Shown here one piece after another: positions 50,082-58,419 of a stretch of DNA of 64,000 nt. Position numbers and translations under genes: made by a program. Origin of the DNA: Cloacibacillus evryensis DSM 19522 (lineage in GTDB: Bacteria > Synergistota > Synergistia > Synergistales > Synergistaceae). The stretch is taken from assembly GCF_000585335.1 (NCBI RefSeq), contig NZ_KK073872.1:254001-318000 (forward strand). The letters are read 5' to 3'. Position 1 is the stretch's first letter, and each line of letters starts with the position of its first letter. The notes beneath the pieces are model-generated. The model was not told the origin of the DNA and did no database searches. It worked only from the letters and a program-made list of their open reading frames with translations.

Positions 50082-50713
50082 CATTCGCACTTCCCACGGG
50101 CCGTTCGCTCGACAGCTGCGTGGATATTCTGGAGCGGGCGGGACTGCCTACCGCGAAATTAAAGGACGCTGGGCGCAACCTCGTGATAGAGGAGACCAGT
50201 TTCCGTTATCTGCTGTCAAAGCCCTCCGACGTCCCCGCGATGGTGTACTACGGCGCGGCGGATCTGGCGCTCGCCGGCAGCGACGTGATAGAGGAGGCCG
50301 GCATCGAGCTCACCGAACTTCTCGATACCGGCAGGGGCCGCTGCGTGATGGCGGTCGCCGGCCCGGAGGAGATGGCGGAAAAATTCGGCGGCCATGTCTC
50401 CGGGCTCATGGGGCTTAAGGTGGCGACGAAATACACGCGCCTTGCCGAAAAGACCTTCGCGGAATGGGGCGTTCAGATAAAGCTGCTGAAGCTGAACGGC
50501 TCGGTGGAACTCGCGCCGGCGCTGGGCCTTGCCGACTGCATCTTCGACGTCGTGCAGACGGGCGGCACGCTGAAGGCCAACGGCCTGCGCGTGATCAAGG
50601 AGACGATGCCCGTCTCGCTGCGCCTCGTCGCCGGCATCTCATCCGTACAGCTGCGGTGGGGCTCGCTCTTCGGCGTGGTGGAGGCGATAGACTCGGCGGT
50701 GAGGGCGGCCTGA
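50075..50713 (+). CDS. hisG: ATP phosphoribosyltransferase, short form
   Basis: 212 residues, which lacks the C-terminal regulatory domain, so it depends on HisZ. Motifs LTFALPTGRSLD, GAADLALAGSDVIEEAG, KVATKYTRLAEKTFAEWGV and the PRPP loop DCIFDVVQTGGTLKANGL. It catalyses the first committed step of histidine synthesis. It overlaps hisZ by seven bases, with CGGAGG upstream. Confidence 0.94.
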   Translation: MLTFALPTGRSLDSCVDILERAGLPTAKLKDAGRNLVIEETSFRYLLSKPSDVPAMVYYGAADLALAGSDVIEEAGIELTELLDTGRGRCVMAVAGPEEMAEKFGGHVSGLMGLKVATKYTRLAEKTFAEWGVQIKLLKLNGSVELAPALGLADCIFDVVQTGGTLKANGLRVIKETMPVSLRLVAGISSVQLRWGSLFGVVEAIDSAVRAA

Positions 50714-51282
50714 TGATAGCGGAGATAATACGCAATACCAAGGAGACACAGATAGAACTGACGCTGAGCGATGAGAGCCGCGAACGCTCGATCGATATAA
50801 ACTGCGGCTTTCTTTCGCACATGCTGGACCTGCTCTGTCACCGCACGGCCCTGGGCCTTGTAATAAAAGCCCGCGGTGATGTCGAGGTCGACAGCCACCA
50901 CCTCGCGGAGGATGCCGGCATCGCTCTGGGACAGGCGCTGCGCAAGATAGCGGCCGCCGCGCCGATACGCCGCTACGGCTCCGCGCTGCTGCCGATGGAC
51001 GGCTCGCTCGCGCGCGTGGCGCTTGATTTCAGCGGCAGGGGCGGCCTCTGGTGGAAGGGGGAGTTTCCCTCCCAGAAGTGCGGCGATTTCGATATGGAGC
51101 TGGTCCCCGAATTCTTCGCGGGTTTTGCGCGCGAGGCGGGGCTGACCCTCCACATCGCCCTGCTTGAGACAGACAACTCACACCACGCGGCCGAGGCGGC
51201 CTTCAAAGGCGTGGGGCTGGCGCTTAAAGAGGCGCTCGCTCCCGCGCAGACCGCTCCCAGCACGAAGGGGCTGTGGCTGTGA
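50713..51282 (+). CDS. hisB: Imidazoleglycerol-phosphate dehydratase
   Basis: 189 residues, the monofunctional dehydratase. Histidine-rich metal motifs FLSHMLDLLCHR, DSHHLAEDAGIALGQAL and DNSHHAAEAAFKGVGLALKEAL. The phosphatase half of E. coli HisB is absent, which is why the HAD protein at 47871 is needed. It starts by ATGA overlap with hisG. Confidence 0.95.
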   Translation: MIAEIIRNTKETQIELTLSDESRERSIDINCGFLSHMLDLLCHRTALGLVIKARGDVEVDSHHLAEDAGIALGQALRKIAAAAPIRRYGSALLPMDGSLARVALDFSGRGGLWWKGEFPSQKCGDFDMELVPEFFAGFAREAGLTLHIALLETDNSHHAAEAAFKGVGLALKEALAPAQTAPSTKGLWL

Positions 51283-51989
51283 AGATATTTCCCGCGGTGG
51301 ATCTATACGAAGGCAAAGTTGTCCGCCTCACGCAGGGCGACTACTCGCGCCGCCGCGTCTATGAGCTCTCGCCCCTCGACGCGGCGAAAAGCTTCCGTGA
51401 CGCCGGCTGCCCGCGCATCCACGTCGTAGACCTAGAAGGGGCGCGGACGGGGGAGCCGAAACATCTGAAAGAGCTCTCCGCGATAGCCTCCCTCGGACTC
51501 TTCGTCCAGTACGGCGGCGGCCTGCGCAGCGCCGAAGCGGTGGCGCGGGCGGTATCCGCCGGCGCCGGGCGCGTGATGGCGGGAAGCCTCATATTCAAGG
51601 ATTTGGGGCGCGCCTCGGAACTCAGCGCCCGCTTCGGAGACAAGATAATGGCGGCGGTAGATATAAAAAACGGCAAAGTAGTGCACTCGGGATGGCTTGC
51701 CGCCACGGAATTCAGCGCCGCCGAGGCGGTGGACAAGCTTTTCGCGATGGGCTTCTCGTCGTTTCTCGTGACCCAGACGGAGCGTGACGGAATGATGTCC
51801 GGAACGGACGCCTCCGTATACGGATCGCTCGCGGCCCGGGGCCGTTTTATCGCCGCCGCCGGCGGCGTGACGGACCTGCACGACATCCGCGCGCTCGCCG
51901 CGGCCGGCGTTGACGCGGCCGTGGTCGGAAAAAGCTTGTACGAAGGCGGCATAACGCTCGCAGAGGCCCTGGATGCCTGCTCTGAATAG
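51279..51989 (+). CDS. hisA: ProFAR isomerase
   Basis: 236 residues, (beta-alpha)8 barrel. FPAVDLYEGKVVRLTQGDYS carries the first catalytic Asp; AAVDIKNGKVVHSGW the second. The phosphate motif is FIAAAGGVTDLHDIRALAAAG. It isomerises ProFAR to PRFAR. GTG 51279 is preferred (AAGGGG eight bases upstream) over GTG 51273. It overlaps the hisB stop. Confidence 0.93.
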   Translation: MKIFPAVDLYEGKVVRLTQGDYSRRRVYELSPLDAAKSFRDAGCPRIHVVDLEGARTGEPKHLKELSAIASLGLFVQYGGGLRSAEAVARAVSAGAGRVMAGSLIFKDLGRASELSARFGDKIMAAVDIKNGKVVHSGWLAATEFSAAEAVDKLFAMGFSSFLVTQTERDGMMSGTDASVYGSLAARGRFIAAAGGVTDLHDIRALAAAGVDAAVVGKSLYEGGITLAEALDACSE

Positions 51990-52010
51990 ATGAAAAAGAG
52001 GAAAAGATAA

Positions 52011-52646
52011 ATGATGAATATAGACCTTTCATTGATAAAATTTGACGAAAAGGGACTTGTTCCCGTAGTCGTTCAGGACGCCGTCACCGCCGAAGTGCTT
52101 ATGACCGCCTGGGCGAACGCCGAGGCGCTCGCGGAGACGGCGCGGTGCGAAGAGATGGTCTTCTGGAGCCGCTCTCGCGGCGAACTTTGGCACAAGGGCG
52201 AAACGAGCGGCAGCCGGATGTGCCTGCGCGAGCTGCGTGTCGACTGCGACGGGGATACGCTGCTGGCGATCGTCGAGCCGCTGGGCCCGGCCTGCCACAC
52301 GGGCGAGCGCAGTTGTTTTTACCGCAGCCTCTGCGGAGAGGCGGATTCGACGGAGGCCACCTTCCTCGGCCGTCTCTGGCGATACCTGAACGTCAGGAAG
52401 GACGACGATCCGAAAGAGAGCTACACGGCGCGGCTCCTGCGGTCCGGGCTTTCGCGCGTAGCCCAGAAGGTCGGCGAGGAGGGCGTTGAAACGGCGCTTG
52501 CCTGCGCGACCGGCGACCGCGATGGTTTTCGCTACGAGGCGGCCGATCTGCTCTACCACCTGCTTACGGCATGTATCGCGGCCGGCGTGCCCTTTGACGA
52601 AGTGCTTCGCGAGCTCGCCTCGCGCCACAAGGGGGCGAAGAAATAA
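52011..52646 (+). CDS. hisIE: Bifunctional PR-AMP cyclohydrolase / PR-ATP pyrophosphatase
   Basis: 211 residues. Residues ~1-110 are HisI (LMTAWANAEAL, FWSRSRGELWHKGETSG, DCDGDTLLAIVEPLGPACHTGERSCFY with the zinc-binding Cys and Asp). Residues ~115-205 are HisE (SYTARLLRSGLSRVAQKVGEEGVETALA, then EAADLLYHLL). It performs steps 2 and 3 of the pathway. AGAGG precedes ATG. Confidence 0.95.
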   Translation: MMNIDLSLIKFDEKGLVPVVVQDAVTAEVLMTAWANAEALAETARCEEMVFWSRSRGELWHKGETSGSRMCLRELRVDCDGDTLLAIVEPLGPACHTGERSCFYRSLCGEADSTEATFLGRLWRYLNVRKDDDPKESYTARLLRSGLSRVAQKVGEEGVETALACATGDRDGFRYEAADLLYHLLTACIAAGVPFDEVLRELASRHKGAKK

Positions 52647-53263
52647 TGATCGCGGTGATAGACTACGGAGCCGGAAACCTGAAAAGCGTTAAAAACGCCC
52701 TCGACCACCTCGGTGCTGCGAACATGCGCGCCTCCACGGCGAAAGAGATATTGCTCGCCGACGCGGTGATACTGCCCGGCGTCGGCGAATTCGGCACCGC
52801 GATGGCGGAGCTTGAACGCCGCGGGATAAAAGAGGCGGTCATAGAGGCGGCGAACGGAGGCCGGCCCCTGCTGGGGATCTGCCTCGGTATGCAGCTGCTC
52901 TTTGAGGCGGGCGAGGAGAGCCCCGGGGCGAAGGGGCTCGGCATCCTGCCGGGGCGCGTGCCCCGCTTTCCCGCGGAGATGGGGCTCAAGATACCCCACA
53001 TGGGCTGGAACTCCGTCATGCCACTCAAAGAAAACCGTCTGCTTGACGGGCTGCCCAAAGGTTCATACATGTACTTCGTACACTCATTCTATGTAAAAGC
53101 CGCCGAGCGCGCCGACGTGAGCGCCATTTCGGAATACGGCCTCATATTCGACGCCGCAGTCGAGCGGGGGAACATCTTTGGCTGCCAGTTCCATCCTGAA
53201 AAGAGCGGGGCGGCCGGGCTTGTGATATTGAAAAATTTTATAGAAATAGCGAAGGGAGAATAA
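52646..53263 (+). CDS. hisH: Imidazole glycerol phosphate synthase, glutaminase subunit
   Basis: 205 residues, class I glutamine amidotransferase. The nucleophile elbow is LLGICLGMQLLFE (Cys) and the His-Glu pair is GCQFHPEKSG. It starts by TAATG overlap with hisIE and supplies ammonia to HisF. Confidence 0.95.
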   Translation: MIAVIDYGAGNLKSVKNALDHLGAANMRASTAKEILLADAVILPGVGEFGTAMAELERRGIKEAVIEAANGGRPLLGICLGMQLLFEAGEESPGAKGLGILPGRVPRFPAEMGLKIPHMGWNSVMPLKENRLLDGLPKGSYMYFVHSFYVKAAERADVSAISEYGLIFDAAVERGNIFGCQFHPEKSGAAGLVILKNFIEIAKGE

Positions 53264-53269
53264 ACGAAA

Positions 53270-54104
53270 ATGTTTGCGAAGAGAATAATACCATGCCTTG
53301 ATATAAAAGAGGGAAGAGTCGTCAAGGGAGTGAACTTTGTCGGACTGCGCGACGCGGGCGACCCCGTGGAATGCGCGAAGGCCTATGAAAAGGCTGGGGC
53401 CGACGAGATCGTCTTCCTTGACATCACCGCCACCAGCGACGACCGTAAGACCGTAGTCGACCTTGTGCGCCGCGTCACCGCCGAAGTCTTCGTGCCGATC
53501 ACCGTCGGCGGCGGGATTCGGAGCGTCGGCGACATCCGCGAAATACTGCGCGCCGGGGCCGATAAAGTCTCGCTGAATTCAGCGGCGGTAAAAAATCCCG
53601 CCCTCATCAGCGAGGCGGCCAAAGTTTTTGGCAGCCAGTGCGTGGTTGTCGCGATAGACGCGAAACGCAAAGGCGACGGCTACTGGGAGGTCTATACGGC
53701 GGGAGGAAGACGCCCCGAGCACATGGACGCCTTCTGCTGGGCTGTTGAGGCCGAGCGGGCTCGGCGCGGGCGAGATACTGCTGACGAGCATGGACCGCGA
53801 CGGCACAAAGGCGGGCTATGACCTCGAGCTGACGGAGCTTATCAGCGGATCGGTGAACATCCCCGTCATCGCCTCCGGCGGCGCCGGCGGATATTCGCAT
53901 TTTTACGACGCCCTGACGCGCGGCCGCGCCGACGCGGTACTGGCGGCCTCGCTTTTCCACTTCAACGAAATACCGATCCCCGCGCTGAAAGAATACCTGG
54001 CCGGACGCGGCATCCCTGTAAGAAAGAACGCGGAGGGGCGGCGCGCGCCCTACGAAATGTCGCAGGAGGAAGTTGGGTTCTTTGGGATCTGCGGCGAAGC
54101 GTAA
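53270..54104 (+). CDS. hisF: Imidazole glycerol phosphate synthase, cyclase subunit, with an apparent +1 frameshift
   Basis: The N-terminal part (53270 to ~53757) reads [23 protein letters not shown] and [21 protein letters not shown], and the C-terminal part (~53758-54104) reads [21 protein letters not shown] and [19 protein letters not shown]. Together they make a complete HisF barrel. They are in different frames: at 53757-53759 the sequence has GGG where CGG-CTC-GGC-GCG (R-L-G-A) would need only GG. One extra G explains the break exactly. A sequencing error is plausible, because a lost hisF in an intact operon is unlikely. About 25 extra residues ([18 protein letters not shown]) extend the usual C-terminus. 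Confidence 0.85.
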
Positions 54105-54201
54105 ATCGGCGTTTAGACGTGCGAGTTGCTAAATAAAACGGGGTCTGCGGTCCTGCGGTAAACGCATCCGCATGCCGCGGCAATTTGGATAATTTGAAAG
54201 A

Positions 54202-54224
54202 GTTCCCCGCCATTGGCGGGGAAC
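54202..54224. repeat. Perfect 10-bp hairpin resembling a type I-E CRISPR repeat core
   Basis: GTTCCCCGCC (54202-54211), loop ATT, GGCGGGGAAC (54215-54224). It lies after hisF and may act as its transcript end, though no T-run follows. The GAGTTCCCCGCC start resembles type I-E repeats, but only a single copy is seen. Confidence 0.6.
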
Positions 54225-54350
54225 ATTGCCTTGCAACGGCACACACGTTCTTACGTCTTGCTATTTACTTCCAGGGACTGTTGTTCCTGTGTACAGCCCT
54301 GGCTCTTCAGTTCAGCCGGCAAAAGAAGCGTCCCTCAGTCTTCTGCCAGG

Positions 54351-56258
54351 TTATTCCAGCTCCGCGAGCCACAGCGCCGCGGCGGCGTCCGAGGGCATGC
54401 GCCAGTCGCCGCGCGGGGAGAGGGTGACGGAGCCGACCTTGGGGCCGTCGGGCATACAGGAACGTTTGAATTGCTGGGCGAAGAAGCGGCGGTAGAAATT
54501 TTTCAGCCATTTGTCTATCGTTCCGCCGTCATAGATTCCGGCGAAGGCGGCATTTGCCAGCCGGCGCACCTTGCGCGGCGAAAAACCGCAGCGCACGGCG
54601 TGGTAGAGGAAGAAGTCGTGCAGCTCGTAGGGGCCGACGAGGTCTTCCGTTATCTGCGAGATCTCGCCGTCCTTCGCCGGCAGCAGCTCCGGGCTCACCG
54701 GAGTGTCGAGGATGTCCAGCAGCGCGCGGCGCAGCGGTTCGTTTTCCGCGCTGTCGGCGGCGTAGCGCACGATGTGGCGCACGAGCGTCTTCGGCACGGA
54801 GGCGTTGACGCCGTACATCGACATCTGATCTCCGTTGTAGGTCGCCCAGCCGAGCGCGAGTTCCGAGAGGTCGCCGGTGCCGACGACGAGGCCCCCCTCT
54901 TTATTGGCGATGTCCATCAGCACCTGCGTGCGTTCGCGCGCCTGCGCGTTTTCAAAGGTCACGTCATATTCGTCCTCTTTATGGCCGATGTCGCGGAAGT
55001 GGAGTTTCACCGCTTCCGTTATGTCGACGCATCTGAAATCGACGCCGAGCGCCTCGCAGAGCAGTTCCGCGTTGCCCTTCGTCCTTGCCGTGGTGCCGAA
55101 GCAGGGCATCGTCACGGCGAGGACGCCGGTGCGCGGGCGCTTCATCAGGTCCGACGCCCTGACGGCGACGAGCAGCGCCAGGCAGGAGTCGAGGCCGCCC
55201 GAAACGCCGATGACGGCCTTTTTCGCGCGCGCGTGTTCAAGCCGTTTTTTGAGGCCGTGAGCCTGCATCGTGAGGATCGCCGCGGCGCGCCTGCCGCGCT
55301 CCGCGCCGTCGTCGGGGACGAAGGGCCGCCTTGGGATGAGGCGCTCCGCGAGGTCCGTATCCGATGCCTCCATTTCAAACGTTATGGTCTGGTATCCCGC
55401 CGTCCCTTCTTCGGGATAGGTCGTCAGCCGTTTGCGTTCCTGTGCGAGCAGCTGCGCGTCAGTGACCGCGGAACTGTGTCCCGCAGTGAAGGGCTCGCAT
55501 TCGGACAGCAGACGCCCGTTCTCCGCGACAATGTCGTGTCCGCCGAATACCATGTCGGTCGTCGATTCTCCCCGGTCGGCGTCGGCGTAGACGTAGGCGC
55601 AGACAAGGCGCGCCGATTGTCCCAGGACGAGGGCGCGGCGGTATTCCGCTTTGCCGACCGTTTCGTCGCTCGCGGAAAGGTTGGCGATGATTCGCGCCCC
55701 CGCGAGCGCGTGGCGGACGGACGGAGGTTCCGGCACCCAGAGATCCTCGCATATTTCGGCGGCGAAGCTGAAATCCCGCATACCGGCGCACCGGAAGAGC
55801 AGCTTGCTGCCGAATGGGACCTCCTCCCCGCAAAGCCACGCCGTCGCGTTTTCCTCTGGAGCGGGGGAAAACCATCTCTTTTCATAAAATTCGCCGTAGT
55901 TGGGGAGGTTCTTTTTCGGGACGAGGCCGAGCAGCGCGCCCCTGTAGATGACGGCGGCGCAGTTATACAACTTTCCTCCGTGCGCTACGGGAAGGCCGGC
56001 GATGATCACGACGGAGAGATCCGACGCGGCGCGCATTACCTTTGAAAGCGACCGTTCTGCGGCCTCCGTCAGCGTCGGCTGAAAAAAGAGGTCGCCGCAG
56101 GTGTAGCCCGTGAGGCAGAGCTCCGGCAAAACGAGCAGGCGCACCCCATCGCGCGCAGCGCGCGCGGCCGCGTCGACGATCATTTCCGCGTTATAATCGC
56201 AGTCCGCGACGCGCATCTCCGGCGAAACAGCGGCGACCTTTATAAATCCGTCCCTCAT
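54351..56258 (-). CDS. nadE: Glutamine-dependent NAD+ synthetase
   Basis: 635 residues. The N-terminal ~270 residues are a nitrilase-type glutaminase: PELCLTGYTCGDLFFQ has the catalytic Glu, LVPKKNLPNYGEFYEKRWF the Lys, and AAEICEDLW the Cys. The C-terminal synthetase has the PP-loop VIGVSGGLDSCLALLVA and VVGTGDLSELALGWATYNGD. It amidates deamido-NAD+ with ammonia from glutamine. GGAAAGGAG precedes ATG 56258. It follows the HxlR regulator on the same strand. Confidence 0.95.
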   Translation of the reverse strand: MRDGFIKVAAVSPEMRVADCDYNAEMIVDAAARAARDGVRLLVLPELCLTGYTCGDLFFQPTLTEAAERSLSKVMRAASDLSVVIIAGLPVAHGGKLYNCAAVIYRGALLGLVPKKNLPNYGEFYEKRWFSPAPEENATAWLCGEEVPFGSKLLFRCAGMRDFSFAAEICEDLWVPEPPSVRHALAGARIIANLSASDETVGKAEYRRALVLGQSARLVCAYVYADADRGESTTDMVFGGHDIVAENGRLLSECEPFTAGHSSAVTDAQLLAQERKRLTTYPEEGTAGYQTITFEMEASDTDLAERLIPRRPFVPDDGAERGRRAAAILTMQAHGLKKRLEHARAKKAVIGVSGGLDSCLALLVAVRASDLMKRPRTGVLAVTMPCFGTTARTKGNAELLCEALGVDFRCVDITEAVKLHFRDIGHKEDEYDVTFENAQARERTQVLMDIANKEGGLVVGTGDLSELALGWATYNGDQMSMYGVNASVPKTLVRHIVRYAADSAENEPLRRALLDILDTPVSPELLPAKDGEISQITEDLVGPYELHDFFLYHAVRCGFSPRKVRRLANAAFAGIYDGGTIDKWLKNFYRRFFAQQFKRSCMPDGPKVGSVTLSPRGDWRMPSDAAAALWLAELE

Positions 56259-56314
56259 AGGTACTCCTTTCCACGGCCCCTTGGCCGTTTAACGATCTGC
56301 TATGCACGCTGTTT

Positions 56315-56647
56315 TTAAGACTGGCGTTCAAGCGTCTCCTTATAGCTCTCTCCCCAGCTTACCATCGCGTCGAGTATCGGTTTCAGGCTGCGGCCGGTCC
56401 CGGTCAGGGTGTATTCGACGCGCGGCGGGACTTCGGCGTAGACTTTGCGGGTCAGCAGGCCGCTCTCTTCCATTGCGCGGAGCTGCTGCGTGAGCACCTT
56501 CTGCGTGACGGTGCCGATCGATTTTTTCAGCTCTCCGAAACGTTTCGTCCCCGGCATGAGGTCGCGCAGGATGAGCACCTTCCATTTATCGCCGATCAGC
56601 GTCAGCGTGGTCTCCACTGGGCAGGGCGGCAGCTCTTTTTTCGGCAT
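56315..56647 (-). CDS. HxlR-family transcriptional regulator
   Basis: 110 residues, one winged helix. The HxlR pattern includes CPVETTLTLIGDKWKVLILRDLMPGTKRFGELKKSIGTVTQKVLTQQLRAMEESGLLTRKVYAEVPPRVEYTLT, with the N-terminal Cys typical of redox- or electrophile-sensing members. ATG 56647 follows GGAGG by seven bases. It may regulate nadE downstream or the gene divergent from it; neither is proven. Confidence 0.9.
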   Translation of the reverse strand: MPKKELPPCPVETTLTLIGDKWKVLILRDLMPGTKRFGELKKSIGTVTQKVLTQQLRAMEESGLLTRKVYAEVPPRVEYTLTGTGRSLKPILDAMVSWGESYKETLERQS

Positions 56648-56854
56648 ATCGTTTCCTCCGTTAGTATCATTAAGGTAACTACAATACAAAATAGTGCTTA
56701 CTTTATATTATATCCCAATATTTTTTATTATATGTCCGCAGAGAGCGCAAGGCAAGCTCGGCCATATAAGATTGAATTGCGGGAGTGGAGGCTCTGTGGT
56801 TTTGCACCAACTCCACGAAAGCGGCCATTGCCGGGCCGCTGCCGGCTAAACAAA

Positions 56855-56878
56855 GGGCCCTCCCGCGCGGGAGGGCCC
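56855..56878 (-). terminator. Terminator of the efflux operon
   Basis: A 24-bp perfect palindrome GGGCCCTCCCGC / GCGGGAGGGCCC. On the minus strand it is followed by TTTGTTTAG. It ends 29 bases before the stop of the outer-membrane factor gene. Confidence 0.8.
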
Positions 56879-56906
56879 TACGTGTGCCGCCGTGTTTACG
56901 CGGACG

Positions 56907-58406
56907 TTACTTTTTAGCTTTTTTCGCCGCTTCGGCAAGGGCCCGTTCGGCCTCTTCCATCGGCTGCCAGCCGCCGCCGAGGGCTTTGAAGAGCGCCACG
57001 GCGTTGGCCGATATCTGCCCCTGGCTGATGACGTACTCTTCCGAGAGCGACGTCAGCGAGCGCTGGGCGTTGATGACGTTCGTGAAGTCGACGAGGCCGT
57101 TCGCGTATTTGTCGTTGGCCACGTCAAGCGCCGCCTGGGCCGCCTCGACGCCGCGCTTGAGCGATTCGCTGCGTTCGTATTCCTTCACGTTGGAGGACAG
57201 CGAGTCGCGCACCTCGCCGACGGCGGAGAGCACAGTCTGTTCGTATGACGCGAGCAGCTGCTCGGCGATCGCGCCCTGCGCTTTGATGTTGCTGCGTATA
57301 GCTCCCGCGTGGAAGATCGGCCAGCTTATCTGCGGCATGAAGCTGTAGAGCTTCGCCGGGCCTCCAAAGAGCGAGCCCCAGTTGCCGGCCTCGGTGCCGA
57401 TCGAACCGGTAAGGTAGAATTTGGGCCAGAGGTCCGCCTGCGCGGATTTCTTACGCGCGAGCTGGGCGACGAGCAGCCGTTCGGCCTGGCGGATGTCGGG
57501 GCGCTGGCGGATGGCGTTCGCGGGGATGCCGAGGAATCGCGTATCGGAGATCTTCGGTATCGGCTGTTTGGCGGCCAGCTTTTCCGCAAGGGTGCCGGGC
57601 ACCTCGCCCACGAGGATCGCGAGCGCGTTCATCGTCTGCTCTATTGAGGATTCGATGCTCGGTATGCCGGCCTTTGTCTGTTCCATCGTGTACTGCGCCT
57701 GCTTCAGCGCGAGCGAGTCGGAGAGGCCGGAGTCTACCTTTGACTGCTGGATGTCCACGGTATTCTGCTGCAGGCTGAGGTTGTACCTGGCGATCGCGAG
57801 GCGTTCCTGCAGGGTGCGCAGCGAGATATAGTTCATCGCCACCTCGGAGGCGAGGCTCGTCCAGGCGGAGTAGAGCGCGGCGTACTGCGCCTCGAGCGTC
57901 GCGCGCTGGGCTTCCACCTTCGCGCGCTGTCCTCCGAAGACGTCTATCTCCCACGAGGCGTCCAACCCGAGCTTGTATAGGCTGCCGCCGTTCCCGCTGC
58001 CCCCCGCCTCGACCGGCGTTCTTCCGTTGTTCCAGAAGTCTGTCGAGCCGAGCCACGGAAGCAGCGCCGCCCTGCTGACGCCGAGCGAGGCGCGCGCCTC
58101 CGTCACCCTGGCGCGGGCCGTCGCGAGGGTGCGGTTGTTTTCGAGCGACCGTTTGACGAGGGCGGTCATCTGCGGATCGCCGAACGCGTCCCACCAGCTA
58201 GCGAGCCGCTCAGGCGTCAGCGCCGGGGAAATATCCGGCGAGACGGCGGGGATGGGATAGGCCCCGGCCAGCTCCGTCCAGCTCACCTCTTTGAGCCTGA
58301 TATCGGCCGAGGGCAGTTCGTTCTTTGCTCCCGGCGCTGCCATGGCCGCGCCCGCTGCCGCCGCCATCAACATCACGGCTGCCGTGCATTTGCTGAGAAA
58401 GTTCAT
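56907..58406 (-). CDS. Outer-membrane efflux channel (TolC/OprM, NodT type)
   Basis: 499 residues. A signal peptide (TAAVMLMAAAAGAAMAAPGAKN) is followed by two OEP repeats. Family motifs: WWDAFGDPQMTALVKRSLENNRTLATARARVTEARASLGVSRAALLPWLG, ASWEIDVFGGQRAKVEAQRATLEAQYAALYSAWTSLASEVAMNYISLRTLQERL and the repeat-two segment around ARKKSAQADLWPKFYLTGSIG. It has no obvious lipobox cysteine, unlike OprM. It forms the outer-membrane pore of the tripartite pump. AGGAGG precedes ATG. Confidence 0.92.
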   Translation of the reverse strand: MNFLSKCTAAVMLMAAAAGAAMAAPGAKNELPSADIRLKEVSWTELAGAYPIPAVSPDISPALTPERLASWWDAFGDPQMTALVKRSLENNRTLATARARVTEARASLGVSRAALLPWLGSTDFWNNGRTPVEAGGSGNGGSLYKLGLDASWEIDVFGGQRAKVEAQRATLEAQYAALYSAWTSLASEVAMNYISLRTLQERLAIARYNLSLQQNTVDIQQSKVDSGLSDSLALKQAQYTMEQTKAGIPSIESSIEQTMNALAILVGEVPGTLAEKLAAKQPIPKISDTRFLGIPANAIRQRPDIRQAERLLVAQLARKKSAQADLWPKFYLTGSIGTEAGNWGSLFGGPAKLYSFMPQISWPIFHAGAIRSNIKAQGAIAEQLLASYEQTVLSAVGEVRDSLSSNVKEYERSESLKRGVEAAQAALDVANDKYANGLVDFTNVINAQRSLTSLSEEYVISQGQISANAVALFKALGGGWQPMEEAERALAEAAKKAKK

Positions 58407-58419
58407 CTTCGCGCGCCTC

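Noticed and set aside
54200-54230. CRISPR array
   Set aside because: Only one repeat-like hairpin is present, with no second repeat, spacer or cas gene.
54213-56045. 610-codon open frame on the plus strand across nadE
   Set aside because: Fully antisense to nadE, which has complete glutaminase and synthetase motifs.
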